A DNA stretch of 6,011 nt from Actinomycetes bacterium (GTDB lineage: Bacteria > Actinomycetota > Actinomycetes > Actinomycetales > Cellulomonadaceae). Every line of letters starts with the position of its first letter. Position 1 is the stretch's first letter. A program made the translations under genes and the position numbers. Below, one piece after another: positions 1 to 5,831 of the stretch. The notes beneath the pieces were generated by a model. The model saw only the letters and a program-made list of their open reading frames with translations, was not told where the DNA came from and did no database searches. The stretch is from contig JAJYTJ010000204.1 of NCBI GenBank assembly GCA_021793115.1, positions 1 to 6,011 of the forward strand, written 5' to 3'.

Positions 1-1
1 G

Positions 2-274
2 CCGACCGTCCTCATCGAGATGGCCGGTGTGCTCGTCGTGGGCACCCTGTCGTTCGTGGCGCCGGACCTGTTCCAGCGGTCGTCGGTGTGGTCGTGGTTC
101 GGCGTGGAGTACCTGCTCGTGCCGCTGGTGCTGCCGTTCCTCGGCGTCTCGTGGCTGCGCCGTTCCGGGCGCGCCACGGACCACGAGGAGGTGGGCGGCA
201 GCGCCGCGAGTCCCGGCCCCCGCGACGAGGGCCCCGGGGGCCCAGCCGGCCGGACGGGCCGCCCGGTAGGTTGA
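2..274 (+). CDS. Small membrane protein, C-terminal part (5' end outside window)
   Basis: This reading frame is open to the window's left edge and ends at TGA 272-274; about 90 residues are visible. Two hydrophobic stretches suggest membrane segments: one running from VLIEMAGVLVVGTLSFVA, the other around YLLVPLVLPFLGVSWL. They are separated by a short polar, Trp-containing loop (SSVWSWFGVEY). After LRRSG the last roughly 40 residues are a Gly/Pro/Arg/Glu-rich tail of low complexity, probably cytoplasmic. I do not recognise a family. An internal ATG at 20 could be a start, but the frame continues upstream without a stop, so the true start cannot be fixed here. The gene ends 5 bases before pyrD, which suggests co-transcription. 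The hydrophobic pattern and the tight spacing support a real gene; its function is unknown. Confidence 0.6.
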   Translation, partial: PTVLIEMAGVLVVGTLSFVAPDLFQRSSVWSWFGVEYLLVPLVLPFLGVSWLRRSGRATDHEEVGGSAASPGPRDEGPGGPAGRTGRPVG

Positions 275-279
275 GCGCC

Positions 280-1320
280 GTGTACCGGCTGCTGTTCGAC
301 CTCGTCCTGCGGCGGACGGATCCCGAGAAGGCCCACGCGGGGACGTTCGCGCTCATCCGGCTGGTCGCCGCCGTGCCGGTGCTGCGGGACCTCGTCGCCG
401 CGGTCCTCGGCGCCCCGCCCGATGCGGCGCTCGGGCTGTGGGGTCGCAGCTGGCCGTCGCGGCTGGGCCTGGCGGCAGGGTTCGACAAGGACGCCCACGG
501 CGTGCTCGGCATGGCGATGATGGGCTTCGGGTTCGTCGAGATCGGGACGGTGACGGCGCTGCCGCAGCCGGGCAACGAGCCGCCTCGGCTGTGGCGGCTC
601 GTCGAGCGGCGGGCGTTGCGCAACCGGATGGGCTTCAACAACACGGGCGCCCAGGCGGTCGCCGGGCAGCTGGCACGGCTGCGGTCCACGCGCCGGGGCC
701 GCGCGGCGGTGGTGGGCGTCAACATCGGCAAGTCCCGTGTGACGCCGCTGGAGCACGCCGCGGACGACTACGCGACCAGCGCCCGCCTGCTCGCGCCCTA
801 CGCGGACTACCTCGTCGTCAACGTGTCGTCGCCGAACACCCCGCACCTGCGCGACCTGCAGGCCGTCGAGGCGCTGCGTCCCGTGCTGCAGGCCGTCCGC
901 GTGGCGGCCGACGAGGCGACGGTGGCTGCGCGCCGGGGACCGGTGCCGCTGCTGGTGAAGATCGCCCCGGACCTGTCGGACGAGGACGTCGACGCGGTCG
1001 CGGACCTCGCGGCCGAGCTCGGGCTCGACGGCGTCGTCGCCGTGAACACCACGATCGCGCACGACGACGGCCCGGGCGGGCTGTCCGGCCCACCGCTGCT
1101 GGCACGCGGGCTGGACGTCGTCGCACGGCTGCGTGACCGGCTCGGTCCGGACGCCGTGATCATCGGCGTCGGCGGGATCTCGAGCGGCGCCGACGCCCGC
1201 GAGTACCTGGCCGTCGGCGCGACGCTCGTGGAGGCCTACACCGGGCTGATCTACGAGGGGCCGTTCTTCGCGCGCCGCGTCACGCATGCGCTGGCGGCCG
1301 ACGAGCGAAGGGTGGGCTGA
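280..1320 (+). CDS. pyrD: Dihydroorotate dehydrogenase (quinone), class 2
   Basis: PyrD oxidises dihydroorotate to orotate with FMN, the fourth step of de novo UMP synthesis; class 2 enzymes sit on the inner face of the membrane and pass electrons to quinone. The 346 residues match the usual length. Visible landmarks: an N-terminal helical part (about 1-45) of the membrane-associated type, GLAAGFDKDA 63-72, EIGTVTALPQPGNEPPR 87-103, NRMGFNN 115-121, NVSSPNTPHLR 181-191 with Ser184 as the class 2 catalytic base, VKIAPD 226-231 with Lys227, VNTT 255-258, and the phosphate-binding IGVGGI 295-300. GTG 280 is chosen because the protein then starts MYRLLF, as family members do, and GGTAGG at 265-270 lies 9 bases upstream. 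TTG 271, overlapping the previous stop, is possible and would add three residues. No other pyr genes are visible. Confidence 0.96.
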   Translation: MYRLLFDLVLRRTDPEKAHAGTFALIRLVAAVPVLRDLVAAVLGAPPDAALGLWGRSWPSRLGLAAGFDKDAHGVLGMAMMGFGFVEIGTVTALPQPGNEPPRLWRLVERRALRNRMGFNNTGAQAVAGQLARLRSTRRGRAAVVGVNIGKSRVTPLEHAADDYATSARLLAPYADYLVVNVSSPNTPHLRDLQAVEALRPVLQAVRVAADEATVAARRGPVPLLVKIAPDLSDEDVDAVADLAAELGLDGVVAVNTTIAHDDGPGGLSGPPLLARGLDVVARLRDRLGPDAVIIGVGGISSGADAREYLAVGATLVEAYTGLIYEGPFFARRVTHALAADERRVG

Positions 1321-1323
1321 GCG

Positions 1324-1530
1324 ATGCGACCACGGTGGGAGTGGCAGCTCGAGGACGCCTCCGGCATGGTGCTGGACCGCCCCATGAGCCCGGTGTTCGA
1401 CGCCCGCTACGACGCCGAGGAGTGGCTGGGGGACCACTGGCGGGTGCTGGCCGAGCAGCGGGTGCGCCGCGCGGTGCTGCTCAACGAGGGCGCGCCGGTG
1501 CTGCCGGCCGTCGAGGTCCCGGCGCCCTGA
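1324..1530 (+). CDS. Small conserved-looking protein of unknown function (68 aa)
   Basis: A 68-residue soluble protein begins at ATG 1324, 3 bases after the pyrD stop. AAGGGTGGG at 1308-1316, inside the end of pyrD, can serve as its ribosome binding site, so it is probably translated from the pyrD transcript. It opens with RPRWEWQLED, followed by a Trp- and acid-rich centre (AEEWLGDHWRVLAEQ) and a hydrophobic segment RRAVLLNEG near residues 48-56. There is no signal peptide, membrane helix or cysteine. The composition is normal for a folded domain, unlike the Arg/Pro/Ala-rich products of spurious frames in such GC-rich DNA, which argues for a real gene. It resembles small proteins of unknown function that I associate with actinobacteria, but I cannot name a family or role. 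It ends 4 bases before the convergent DUF3043 gene. Confidence 0.75.
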   Translation: MRPRWEWQLEDASGMVLDRPMSPVFDARYDAEEWLGDHWRVLAEQRVRRAVLLNEGAPVLPAVEVPAP

Positions 1531-1547
1531 GGCGCTACTTGGGCGCC
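1521..1547. terminator. Candidate bidirectional terminator between convergent genes
   Basis: GGCGCCC at 1521-1527 is complementary to GGGCGCC at 1541-1547, giving a 7-bp all-GC stem with a 13-base loop. The loop carries the stop codons of both convergent genes (TGA 1528-1530 on plus, TAG at 1537-1535 on minus). There is no T-run on either side. The position between convergent genes is right for a shared terminator, but short GC stems are common in DNA this rich in G and C. Confidence 0.35.
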
Positions 1548-2137
1548 TTCGGGGTCACCGGCCCGCCGCCGCGCCGCACCTGCGGCCGGGGCAGCCGTGT
1601 GCGGGGCAGCTGTGTGGAGCGCAGCACGCCGTACATGATGTTGCCGCGCGTGGCGGTCGGGCCGAACTGTGCGATCAGGCGCTTGCGCAGCCCCCGCCAC
1701 ATGAGGGCCGAGTCGATGACGACGGCGATCACGTAGAGGTACAGCACGGCGGTGACCAGCAGGAAGCCCAGCTGGCCGGCGTACTGCGCGACGAACGCGA
1801 ACAGCAGGAACACGACGGCCAGCGGCAGGAAGTACGAGCCGAGGTTGAACCGCGAGTCCACGTAGTCGCGGACGAACCGCTTGACCGGTCCGGCGTCGCG
1901 TGCGGGCATGTGACGCTCGTCACCGGAGAGCATCGCCTTGTACTCGATGTCGCGCTGCGCGCGCGCCTTGGTCCGGGCGTCCTTGGTCGCCTGGCGCCGG
2001 TCGTCCACGACGAGCGGGCGCTTGTTGGCCGCCTCGGCGACCTTGCGCTTCGGGGTCGGACGGCCCTTGCCGCCCGGCTGGTCGACGGGGGGCTGCTGCA
2101 CGGGCGCGGGGTCCGCGTTCTTGTTGCGACCGATCAC
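1535..2137 (-). CDS. DUF3043 family membrane protein
   Basis: This 200-residue protein has the layout of the actinobacterial DUF3043 family. It has a polar, basic N-terminus (1-90) with the signature GRPTPKRK at 25-32 and an Arg/Lys-rich segment (RRQATKDARTKARAQRD) leading into YKAMLSGDERHMPARD. The conserved RDYVDSRFN follows at 90-98, then two closely spaced membrane helices at about 102-122 and 123-143, and a basic C-terminal tail of about 55 residues containing LRKRLIAQFG. The function is unknown; the topology suggests a membrane anchor with both long ends in the cytoplasm. The start is GTG 2137-2135, giving MIGRNK, typical of family N-termini. There is no clear purine-rich ribosome site, but a -10-like hexamer lies 6 bases upstream, so the message may be leaderless. 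It is transcribed toward the pyrD group and separated by 21 bases from the broken PfpI gene upstream. Confidence 0.88.
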   Translation of the reverse strand: MIGRNKNADPAPVQQPPVDQPGGKGRPTPKRKVAEAANKRPLVVDDRRQATKDARTKARAQRDIEYKAMLSGDERHMPARDAGPVKRFVRDYVDSRFNLGSYFLPLAVVFLLFAFVAQYAGQLGFLLVTAVLYLYVIAVVIDSALMWRGLRKRLIAQFGPTATRGNIMYGVLRSTQLPRTRLPRPQVRRGGGPVTPKAPK

Positions 2138-2143
2138 CCCGCA

Positions 2144-2149
2144 AGGGTA
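2144..2149 (-). promoter_or_regulatory. Candidate -10 element for a leaderless DUF3043 transcript
   Basis: On the minus strand TACCCT (plus-strand 2144-2149) matches the actinobacterial TANNNT -10 consensus and ends 6 bases before the GTG start of the DUF3043 gene. That spacing would put the transcript start at or next to the GTG, the usual leaderless arrangement in actinobacteria. No good -35 is visible and no convincing Shine-Dalgarno sequence precedes the GTG. Confidence 0.5.
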
Positions 2150-2158
2150 CCGGCGCGT

Positions 2159-2546
2159 TCAGACCGGAGGCTCCGGGTCGTGCTGGATGCCGCGACGCAC
2201 CCGCCGGGCCATCTCCCGCGACTCGAGCCGGTCGACGAGGTGCAGGTCCATGTCGATGCCGGCGGAGACCCCGGCCGACGTCACGGTGTCACCGTCGTCG
2301 ACCCACCGCGCCTCGGTGTCCACGAGGATCGACGGGTCCAGCTCGGCGAGCTCGTCGAACGCATCCCAGTGACAGACCCTTGGCGCAGCGCACGCCCGTG
2401 CCGTCGGCGGAGAACGTCAGCACCTGCGGGTGCAGGTCGGAGTGCTGCGCCCACCACGCGAGCACGTCGTACGGCCCGACGACGTCCAGCTCCTCGGCGT
2501 CGTCGAAGACGAACAGGCCGACGCGCAACGGGTTGCCGGTGCCCAC
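2159..2546 (-). pseudogene. DJ-1/PfpI-family protein, internally deleted and frameshifted
   Basis: Two halves of one DJ-1/PfpI (class I glutamine amidotransferase-like) protein lie in different frames. The N-terminal part, from GTG 2546 to about 2370 (59 residues), reads LRVGLFVFDDAEELDVVGPY and ends RCAKGLS. The C-terminal part, from about 2368 to TGA 2161-2159 (69 residues), reads WDAFDELAELDPS, then TSAGVSAGIDMDLHL and GIQHDPEPPV, typical of the end of isonitrile hydratase-like members. The middle, some 65-80 residues by family knowledge and including the nucleophile elbow (usually a VCTG-type motif), is absent. The join near 2366-2373 shifts frame, and translation from the GTG would run on to an unrelated tail ending at 2289. 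The start lies 1 base after the nadA stop, with a GGGGGT ribosome site inside the end of nadA, so the gene was once part of the nadA transcript. No activity is expected. Confidence 0.85.
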
Positions 2547-2547
2547 G

Positions 2548-3753
2548 TCAGACCCCCGGCAGCGCCAGCATCTGGTCCAGCGCGACGCGCGCCCAGCGGG
2601 CGTCGTCGGTGTCGACGACGATCCGGTTGACGACGCGGCCCGCGGCGAGGGACTCCAGCGTCCACGTGAGGTGCGGCAGGTCGATCCGGTTCATCGTCGA
2701 GCAGAAGCACACGGTCGAGTCGAGGTAGTGGACGGTCTGGTCGGGGTGCGTCTGCGCCAGGCGCCGGACCAGGTTGAGCTCGGTCCCGATCGCCCAGTGC
2801 GAGCCGGCGGGGGCGGCGTCGAGGGCCGCGATGATCTTCTCGGTCGAGCCGACGGCGTCGGCGGCGGTCACCACCTCGTGCGTGCACTCCGGATGGACGA
2901 TGACGCGGACGTCCGGGTCGGCGGCCCGGACGTCCGCCACGTTCTGGGCGGAGAACCGCCCGTGCACCGAGCAGTGCCCGCGCCACAGGATCATCCGGGC
3001 GTCCCGCAGCTGCTGCGGGGTCAGGCCCCCGTTCGGCCGGTGCGGGTCGTAGACGACGCAGTCCGCCAGGCTCATCCCGAGCTGCAGCACCGCCGTGTTG
3101 CGGCCCAGGTGCTGGTCCGGCAGGAAGAGCACCTTGCCGCGGCCGTCGACACCGCCGGTCTTCCCGAACGCCCAGCGCACCGCGACCTGCGCGTTCGACG
3201 ACGTGCACACGGTCCCACCGTGCCGGCCGGTGAACGCCTTGATGGCCGCCGTGGAGTTCATGTACGTGACCGGCACGGTGTCGTCGGCGACGCCGGCGTC
3301 GACGAGCACGTCCCACGCGTCCTCGACCTGGTCGATCGCCGCCATGTCCGCCATCGAGCAGCCCGCCGCCAGATCGGGCAGCACCACCTGCTGGTGGGCC
3401 GCGGTGAGGACGTCGGCCGACTCGGCCATGAAGTGGACGCCGCAGAAGACGATGAACTCGGCCTCCGGCCGCGCCGCCGCCCGCTGCGCGAGCTTGAACG
3501 AGTCGCCCGTGACGTCCGCGAACGCGATCACCTCGTCGCGCTGGTAGTGGTGGCCCAGGACGAACGCTCGCTCGCCGAGGACGGCGCGCGCCGCCCTCGC
3601 CCGCTCGACGAGGTCGGGGTCGCTGGCCGGCGGCAGCACGCCCGCGCACTCCACGCCACGTTCGGACGCCAGGTCCGCGCCCCGCCCCAGCAGCAGCAAC
3701 GCAGAGGCGGCAGGTTCGACGAACGTCGACCGCGCCGGTGTCGCGAGAGTCAC
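2548..3753 (-). CDS. nadA: Quinolinate synthase NadA
   Basis: NadA condenses iminoaspartate with dihydroxyacetone phosphate to quinolinate in de novo NAD synthesis, using a [4Fe-4S] cluster. The 401-residue protein belongs to the longer, Bacillus-like type. Visible motifs: LGHHYQRDEV 66-75 (substrate-binding His region), GDSFKLAQ 83-90, FCGVHFMAES 103-112 with Cys104, YMNSTAAIKA 164-173, CTSSNA 183-188, LPDQHLGRNTA 211-221, HPEC 287-290 with Cys290, GTELNLV 323-329, and CFC 349-351. By comparison with the Bacillus enzyme, Cys104, Cys290 and Cys351 are the likely cluster ligands. GTG 3753-3751 is chosen because GAGGAT at 3765-3760 lies 6 bases upstream; longer in-frame starts would run antisense into the glycerate kinase gene. 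nadB and nadC are not in the window. The gene is divergent from the kinase gene and leads into the broken PfpI gene. Confidence 0.96.
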   Translation of the reverse strand: MTLATPARSTFVEPAASALLLLGRGADLASERGVECAGVLPPASDPDLVERARAARAVLGERAFVLGHHYQRDEVIAFADVTGDSFKLAQRAAARPEAEFIVFCGVHFMAESADVLTAAHQQVVLPDLAAGCSMADMAAIDQVEDAWDVLVDAGVADDTVPVTYMNSTAAIKAFTGRHGGTVCTSSNAQVAVRWAFGKTGGVDGRGKVLFLPDQHLGRNTAVLQLGMSLADCVVYDPHRPNGGLTPQQLRDARMILWRGHCSVHGRFSAQNVADVRAADPDVRVIVHPECTHEVVTAADAVGSTEKIIAALDAAPAGSHWAIGTELNLVRRLAQTHPDQTVHYLDSTVCFCSTMNRIDLPHLTWTLESLAAGRVVNRIVVDTDDARWARVALDQMLALPGV

Positions 3754-3796
3754 GATCCGATCCTCGCACAGCGCCGGCGTGCGACCATCTGGGTCC
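3754..3796. promoter_or_regulatory. Divergent nadA / glycerate kinase control region
   Basis: Only 43 bases separate the two start codons, so promoters for both genes must lie here or inside the opposite coding region. No TANNNT hexamer is present on either strand. The region holds the likely nadA ribosome site GAGGAT (minus strand, plus-strand 3760-3765) and a small repeat GATCCGATC at 3754-3762. I see no recognisable -35 and no clear operator for an NAD regulator. Calling it a control region is inference from layout alone. Confidence 0.4.
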
Positions 3797-5014
3797 ATGC
3801 GTGTTCTGCTGGCTCCGGACGGCTTCGGCGGGCTGCTGTCGCCCCAGGACGCGGCGGCGGCGATGGCGGTGGGCTGGCGCTCCGGAGCGCGGCACGACGA
3901 GATCGTGGTGGCGCCCCTGGCGGACGGCGGCCCGGGCTTCCTCGCGACCCTGCACGCGAGCCTCGGCGGCCAGCTGGCGCCGGTCGACGTGGCCGGTCCC
4001 TGGGGCGCGCGCACGCCGTGTGCGGTGCTGCTCGTCGGCGACACCGCCTACGTCGAGTCCGCCCAGGCGGTGGGGCTGGCCCTGGTCCCGGAGGGCCGGC
4101 GGGACCCGACGCGCACCACGTCGCTCGGGGTCGGCGAGCTGCTGCGTCGCGCCCGGGGGACCGGGGCCCGGCGCATCGTCGTCGGTCTGGGTGGCTCGGG
4201 CACCGTGGACGGCGGTGCCGGGATGCTCGCCGGCCTGGGGCTGGCCGACGCGCGTGGGCGGCTGGGTGGCGGCGGCGGCGGCCTCGAGGCGCTGCAGGAC
4301 GACGACCTGGCCGACCTGGCGGCGCTGCGGGCCGACTGGGCGGGTGTCGAGATCGTCGTCGCGTGCGACGTGGACGTGCCGTTGCTCGGCCTGCAGGGCG
4401 CGGCCGCCGGCTTCGCTCCGCAGAAGGGCGCCACGCCGACGCAGGCGCAGCAGCTGGAACGCGCCTTGGCACGGTTCGCCCGGCTCGCGGGCGCAGCGCT
4501 CGGTGAGGTCGAGCGTCCGAACCTGCTCGCCGAGCCCATGGCGTTCGGCCACCACCACGGCGCGGTTCCCACGGCGTCGCACCGCTCGGGCGGCGACCGG
4601 CTCGCGGCGCTGCCGGGCGCCGGGGCCGCCGGGGGCCTCGCCTTCGCGCTGGCGCTGCTGGGCGCGCAGCTGGTGCCCGGGGCCGCGGTGGTGGCTGACG
4701 CGGTCGGCCTGGACGCGGCCCTGGCCGACGCCGACCTCGTCGTCACGGGTGAGGGCCGGTTCGACTGGCAGTCGCTGCACGGCAAGGTGGTGGCGGAGGT
4801 GGCGCACCGGGCCCTGGCCCACGGCGTCCCGACGATCGTCATCGCCGGTGAGGTGCTCGTGGGTCGCCGCGAACAGGCCGCGGAGGGGATCAGCGCGGCG
4901 TACGCGGTCGCCGACACGCACGGTCAGGTCGCCGCCGCGCTCGCCGACCCCGCCGGCACGCTCGCCGCCCGGGCGGCGGCGGTGGCCCGGACGTGGTCGC
5001 CGCCGCCGCGCTGA
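3797..5014 (+). CDS. Glycerate kinase family protein (GarK/GlxK type)
   Basis: This family phosphorylates glycerate to 2-phosphoglycerate with ATP in the cytoplasm. The 405 residues carry the family motifs in order: APDGF 6-10, LADGGPGF 41-48, LGGSGTVDGGAGML 131-144, VACDVDVPLLG 188-198, APQKGAT 207-213, LPGAGAAGGLAFALA 272-286, VVTGEGRFDWQSLHGK 315-330 and GVPTIVIAGEV 343-353. ATG 3797 gives MRVLLAPDG, the normal family N-terminus; GTG 3779 would add six residues. No strong ribosome site is visible. Oddities: the usual DSFKG near the N-terminus is DGFGG, losing the lysine; DGGEG is DGGPG; and 231-271 is longer than usual and contains GHHHGAVPTASHR. As I recall, actinobacterial members of this branch share the DGGPGF form. 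The fold and kinase activity look secure, but glycerate as substrate is inferred from the family. erpA starts 101 bases downstream, with its own likely promoter. Confidence 0.87.
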   Translation: MRVLLAPDGFGGLLSPQDAAAAMAVGWRSGARHDEIVVAPLADGGPGFLATLHASLGGQLAPVDVAGPWGARTPCAVLLVGDTAYVESAQAVGLALVPEGRRDPTRTTSLGVGELLRRARGTGARRIVVGLGGSGTVDGGAGMLAGLGLADARGRLGGGGGGLEALQDDDLADLAALRADWAGVEIVVACDVDVPLLGLQGAAAGFAPQKGATPTQAQQLERALARFARLAGAALGEVERPNLLAEPMAFGHHHGAVPTASHRSGGDRLAALPGAGAAGGLAFALALLGAQLVPGAAVVADAVGLDAALADADLVVTGEGRFDWQSLHGKVVAEVAHRALAHGVPTIVIAGEVLVGRREQAAEGISAAYAVADTHGQVAAALADPAGTLAARAAAVARTWSPPPR

Positions 5015-5045
5015 GCTCGGGTGCGGGGCTGCGCGGGCTTCGTCG

Positions 5046-5051
5046 TACGCT
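5046..5051 (+). promoter_or_regulatory. Candidate -10 element for the erpA-like gene
   Basis: TACGCT matches the TANNNT -10 consensus and lies in the 101-base gap after the glycerate kinase stop. It would give a 5' untranslated region of about 58 bases. There is no clear -35. The gap length supports separate transcription of erpA. Confidence 0.4.
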
Positions 5052-5115
5052 GACGGGGAACAAGCGCGCCGGCGGGGCCGTTGCGCAGACCAACGGCGTG
5101 CGACAGGAGAACGAC

Positions 5116-5466
5116 ATGAGCGAGACGATCCAGACCGCCACCCACGGCGTTCAGCTCACCGACGTGGCCGCGGCCAAGGTCCGCAGCCTGCTCGAGCAGG
5201 AGGGGCGCGACGACCTGCGGCTGCGCGTCGCCGTGCAGCCCGGTGGCTGCTCCGGCCTCGTCTACCAGCTGTACTTCGACGAGCGCGTGCTCGACGGCGA
5301 CGCGGTGCGTGACTTCGGCGGTGTCGAGGTGATCGTCGACCGGATGAGCGTGCCCTACCTCGAGGGCGCCACCATCGACTTCGCGGACACCATCGAGAAG
5401 CAGGGCTTCACGATCGACAACCCCAACGCGCAGAGCTCGTGCGCGTGCGGCGGATCGTTCGCCTGA
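5116..5466 (+). CDS. erpA: Iron-sulfur cluster carrier, ErpA/IscA (HesB) family
   Basis: A-type carriers hold a cluster and insert it into target enzymes such as [4Fe-4S] proteins. The 116 residues are a complete HesB-like domain: LTDVAAAKVRSLL 14-26, LRLRVAVQPGGCSGLVYQL 34-52, VDRMSVPYLEGATIDF 74-89, and the C-terminal SSCACGGSF 107-115. The three conserved cluster-binding cysteines are present: Cys45 in GGCSG, and Cys109 and Cys111 in CACGG. Start ATG 5116 is well supported by AGGAGA at 5105-5110, 5 bases upstream. The short polar N-terminus (MSETIQTATHGVQ) is usual. The gene appears monocistronic and faces the sulfur-carrier gene, which ends 14 bases away. nadA lies one gene upstream on the other strand; its [4Fe-4S] product is a plausible client, which is inference. 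The ErpA versus IscA naming follows its stand-alone context. Confidence 0.95.
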   Translation: MSETIQTATHGVQLTDVAAAKVRSLLEQEGRDDLRLRVAVQPGGCSGLVYQLYFDERVLDGDAVRDFGGVEVIVDRMSVPYLEGATIDFADTIEKQGFTIDNPNAQSSCACGGSFA

Positions 5467-5472
5467 TCCCGT

Positions 5473-5490
5473 GGCCCGTGTCAGCGGGCC
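5473..5490. terminator. Small GC hairpin between erpA and the sulfur-carrier gene
   Basis: GGCCCG at 5473-5478 pairs with CGGGCC at 5485-5490 across a 6-base loop. It begins 6 bases after the erpA stop, and its loop contains the stop of the converging gene (5483-5481). No T-run follows. It may act with the much longer inverted repeat at 5504-5538. Confidence 0.4.
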
Positions 5491-5831
5491 CTGGCAGGTC
5501 CCAGGAGGACGGTGAGCACCAGGTGCTCGCCGTCCTCCGTCGTCTCCAGCACCTGGTGCCCGCGCATCCGCGCCCACGCCGGCACGTCGACGGCCGCCGC
5601 GGGGTCGGTGGCCAGGACGGTGAGGCGAGATCCCTCCGGCAGCGCGCGCGCCGCCTTGGCGAGCGCGATGACGGGCGCCGGGCACAGCAGTCCGCGCGCG
5701 TCGACGACGACCCCGCCGGCCGCGGGCTCCGTCCCGGGCGTGGCCGTCCCGTCGGCATCCGGTAGCCCCGGCCGCCGCGCCGCCCGCGAGCCGCCGTCGG
5801 GGGACGGCGGCAGGGCGGGGTGCTCGCTCAC
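5481..5831 (-). CDS. TusA-family sulfur carrier protein
   Basis: TusA-like proteins carry persulfide sulfur on one cysteine, received from a cysteine desulfurase, for tRNA thiolation or other sulfur transfer. The domain occupies about residues 41-112 of 116: VVVDARGLLCPAPVIALAKA 41-60 has the defining CPxP motif with Cys50, followed by GSRLTVLATDPAAAVDVPAW 67-86 and a final strand HLVLTVLLG 103-111. The first 40 residues are a Pro/Gly/Ala-rich extension of low complexity, unusual for a family normally near 80 residues. Start GTG 5831-5829 overlaps the cysteine desulfurase stop by 4 bases (GTGA), with GGGGTGAG just upstream, so translation is probably coupled. No start codon is seen nearer the domain, since the valines at 41-43 are GTC. 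The upstream partner supports sulfur relay. The target pathway is not shown by the sequence. Confidence 0.88.
   Translation of the reverse strand: MSEHPALPPSPDGGSRAARRPGLPDADGTATPGTEPAAGGVVVDARGLLCPAPVIALAKAARALPEGSRLTVLATDPAAAVDVPAWARMRGHQVLETTEDGEHLVLTVLLGPARAR
5504..5538 (+). repeat. 35-base near-perfect inverted repeat, possible erpA terminator
   Basis: Left arm 5504-5520 and right arm 5522-5538 pair at 16 of 17 positions around A5521; the single exception is T5513 against G5529. As plus-strand RNA this is a U-G wobble, so the erpA transcript could fold an unbroken 16-bp helix with a CAG loop starting 37 bases after the stop. As minus-strand RNA it is an A-C mismatch. The repeat also encodes residues 98-109 of the sulfur carrier (core EDGEHLVLTVL). 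There is no T-run after it. Confidence 0.6.

Noticed and set aside
88..279. Upstream-extended pyrD start at 88, adding 64 residues
   Set aside because: The added residues are Arg/Pro/Gly-rich, overlap the membrane-protein gene in another frame, and family members begin at MYRLLF-type sequence. GTG 280 has a suitable ribosome site.
2164..2176. CCGGAG-G-CTCCGG palindrome at the end of the broken PfpI gene, as a terminator of the nadA transcript
   Set aside because: Only 6-bp arms with one central base and no T-run; it is explained by codons for the conserved EPPV ending. Too weak to call a feature.
2289..2546. Functional 85-residue PfpI-like protein or programmed frameshift product
   Set aside because: No slippery run is present at the join, and even a frameshift would not restore the missing central segment with the nucleophile. 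The tail after residue 59 is out-of-frame sequence.
3754..4044. Upstream-extended nadA start at 4044, adding 97 residues
   Set aside because: It would run antisense through the 5' end of the kinase gene with a low-complexity product, and GTG 3753 is preceded by GAGGAT at good spacing.
1900..4506. Very long open frames opposite or out of phase with nadA, the glycerate kinase and DUF3043
   Set aside because: Their products are Arg/Pro/Ala/Gly-rich with no recognisable domain, while the overlapping frames encode clear NadA, kinase and DUF3043 proteins. Long spurious frames are expected at this GC content.
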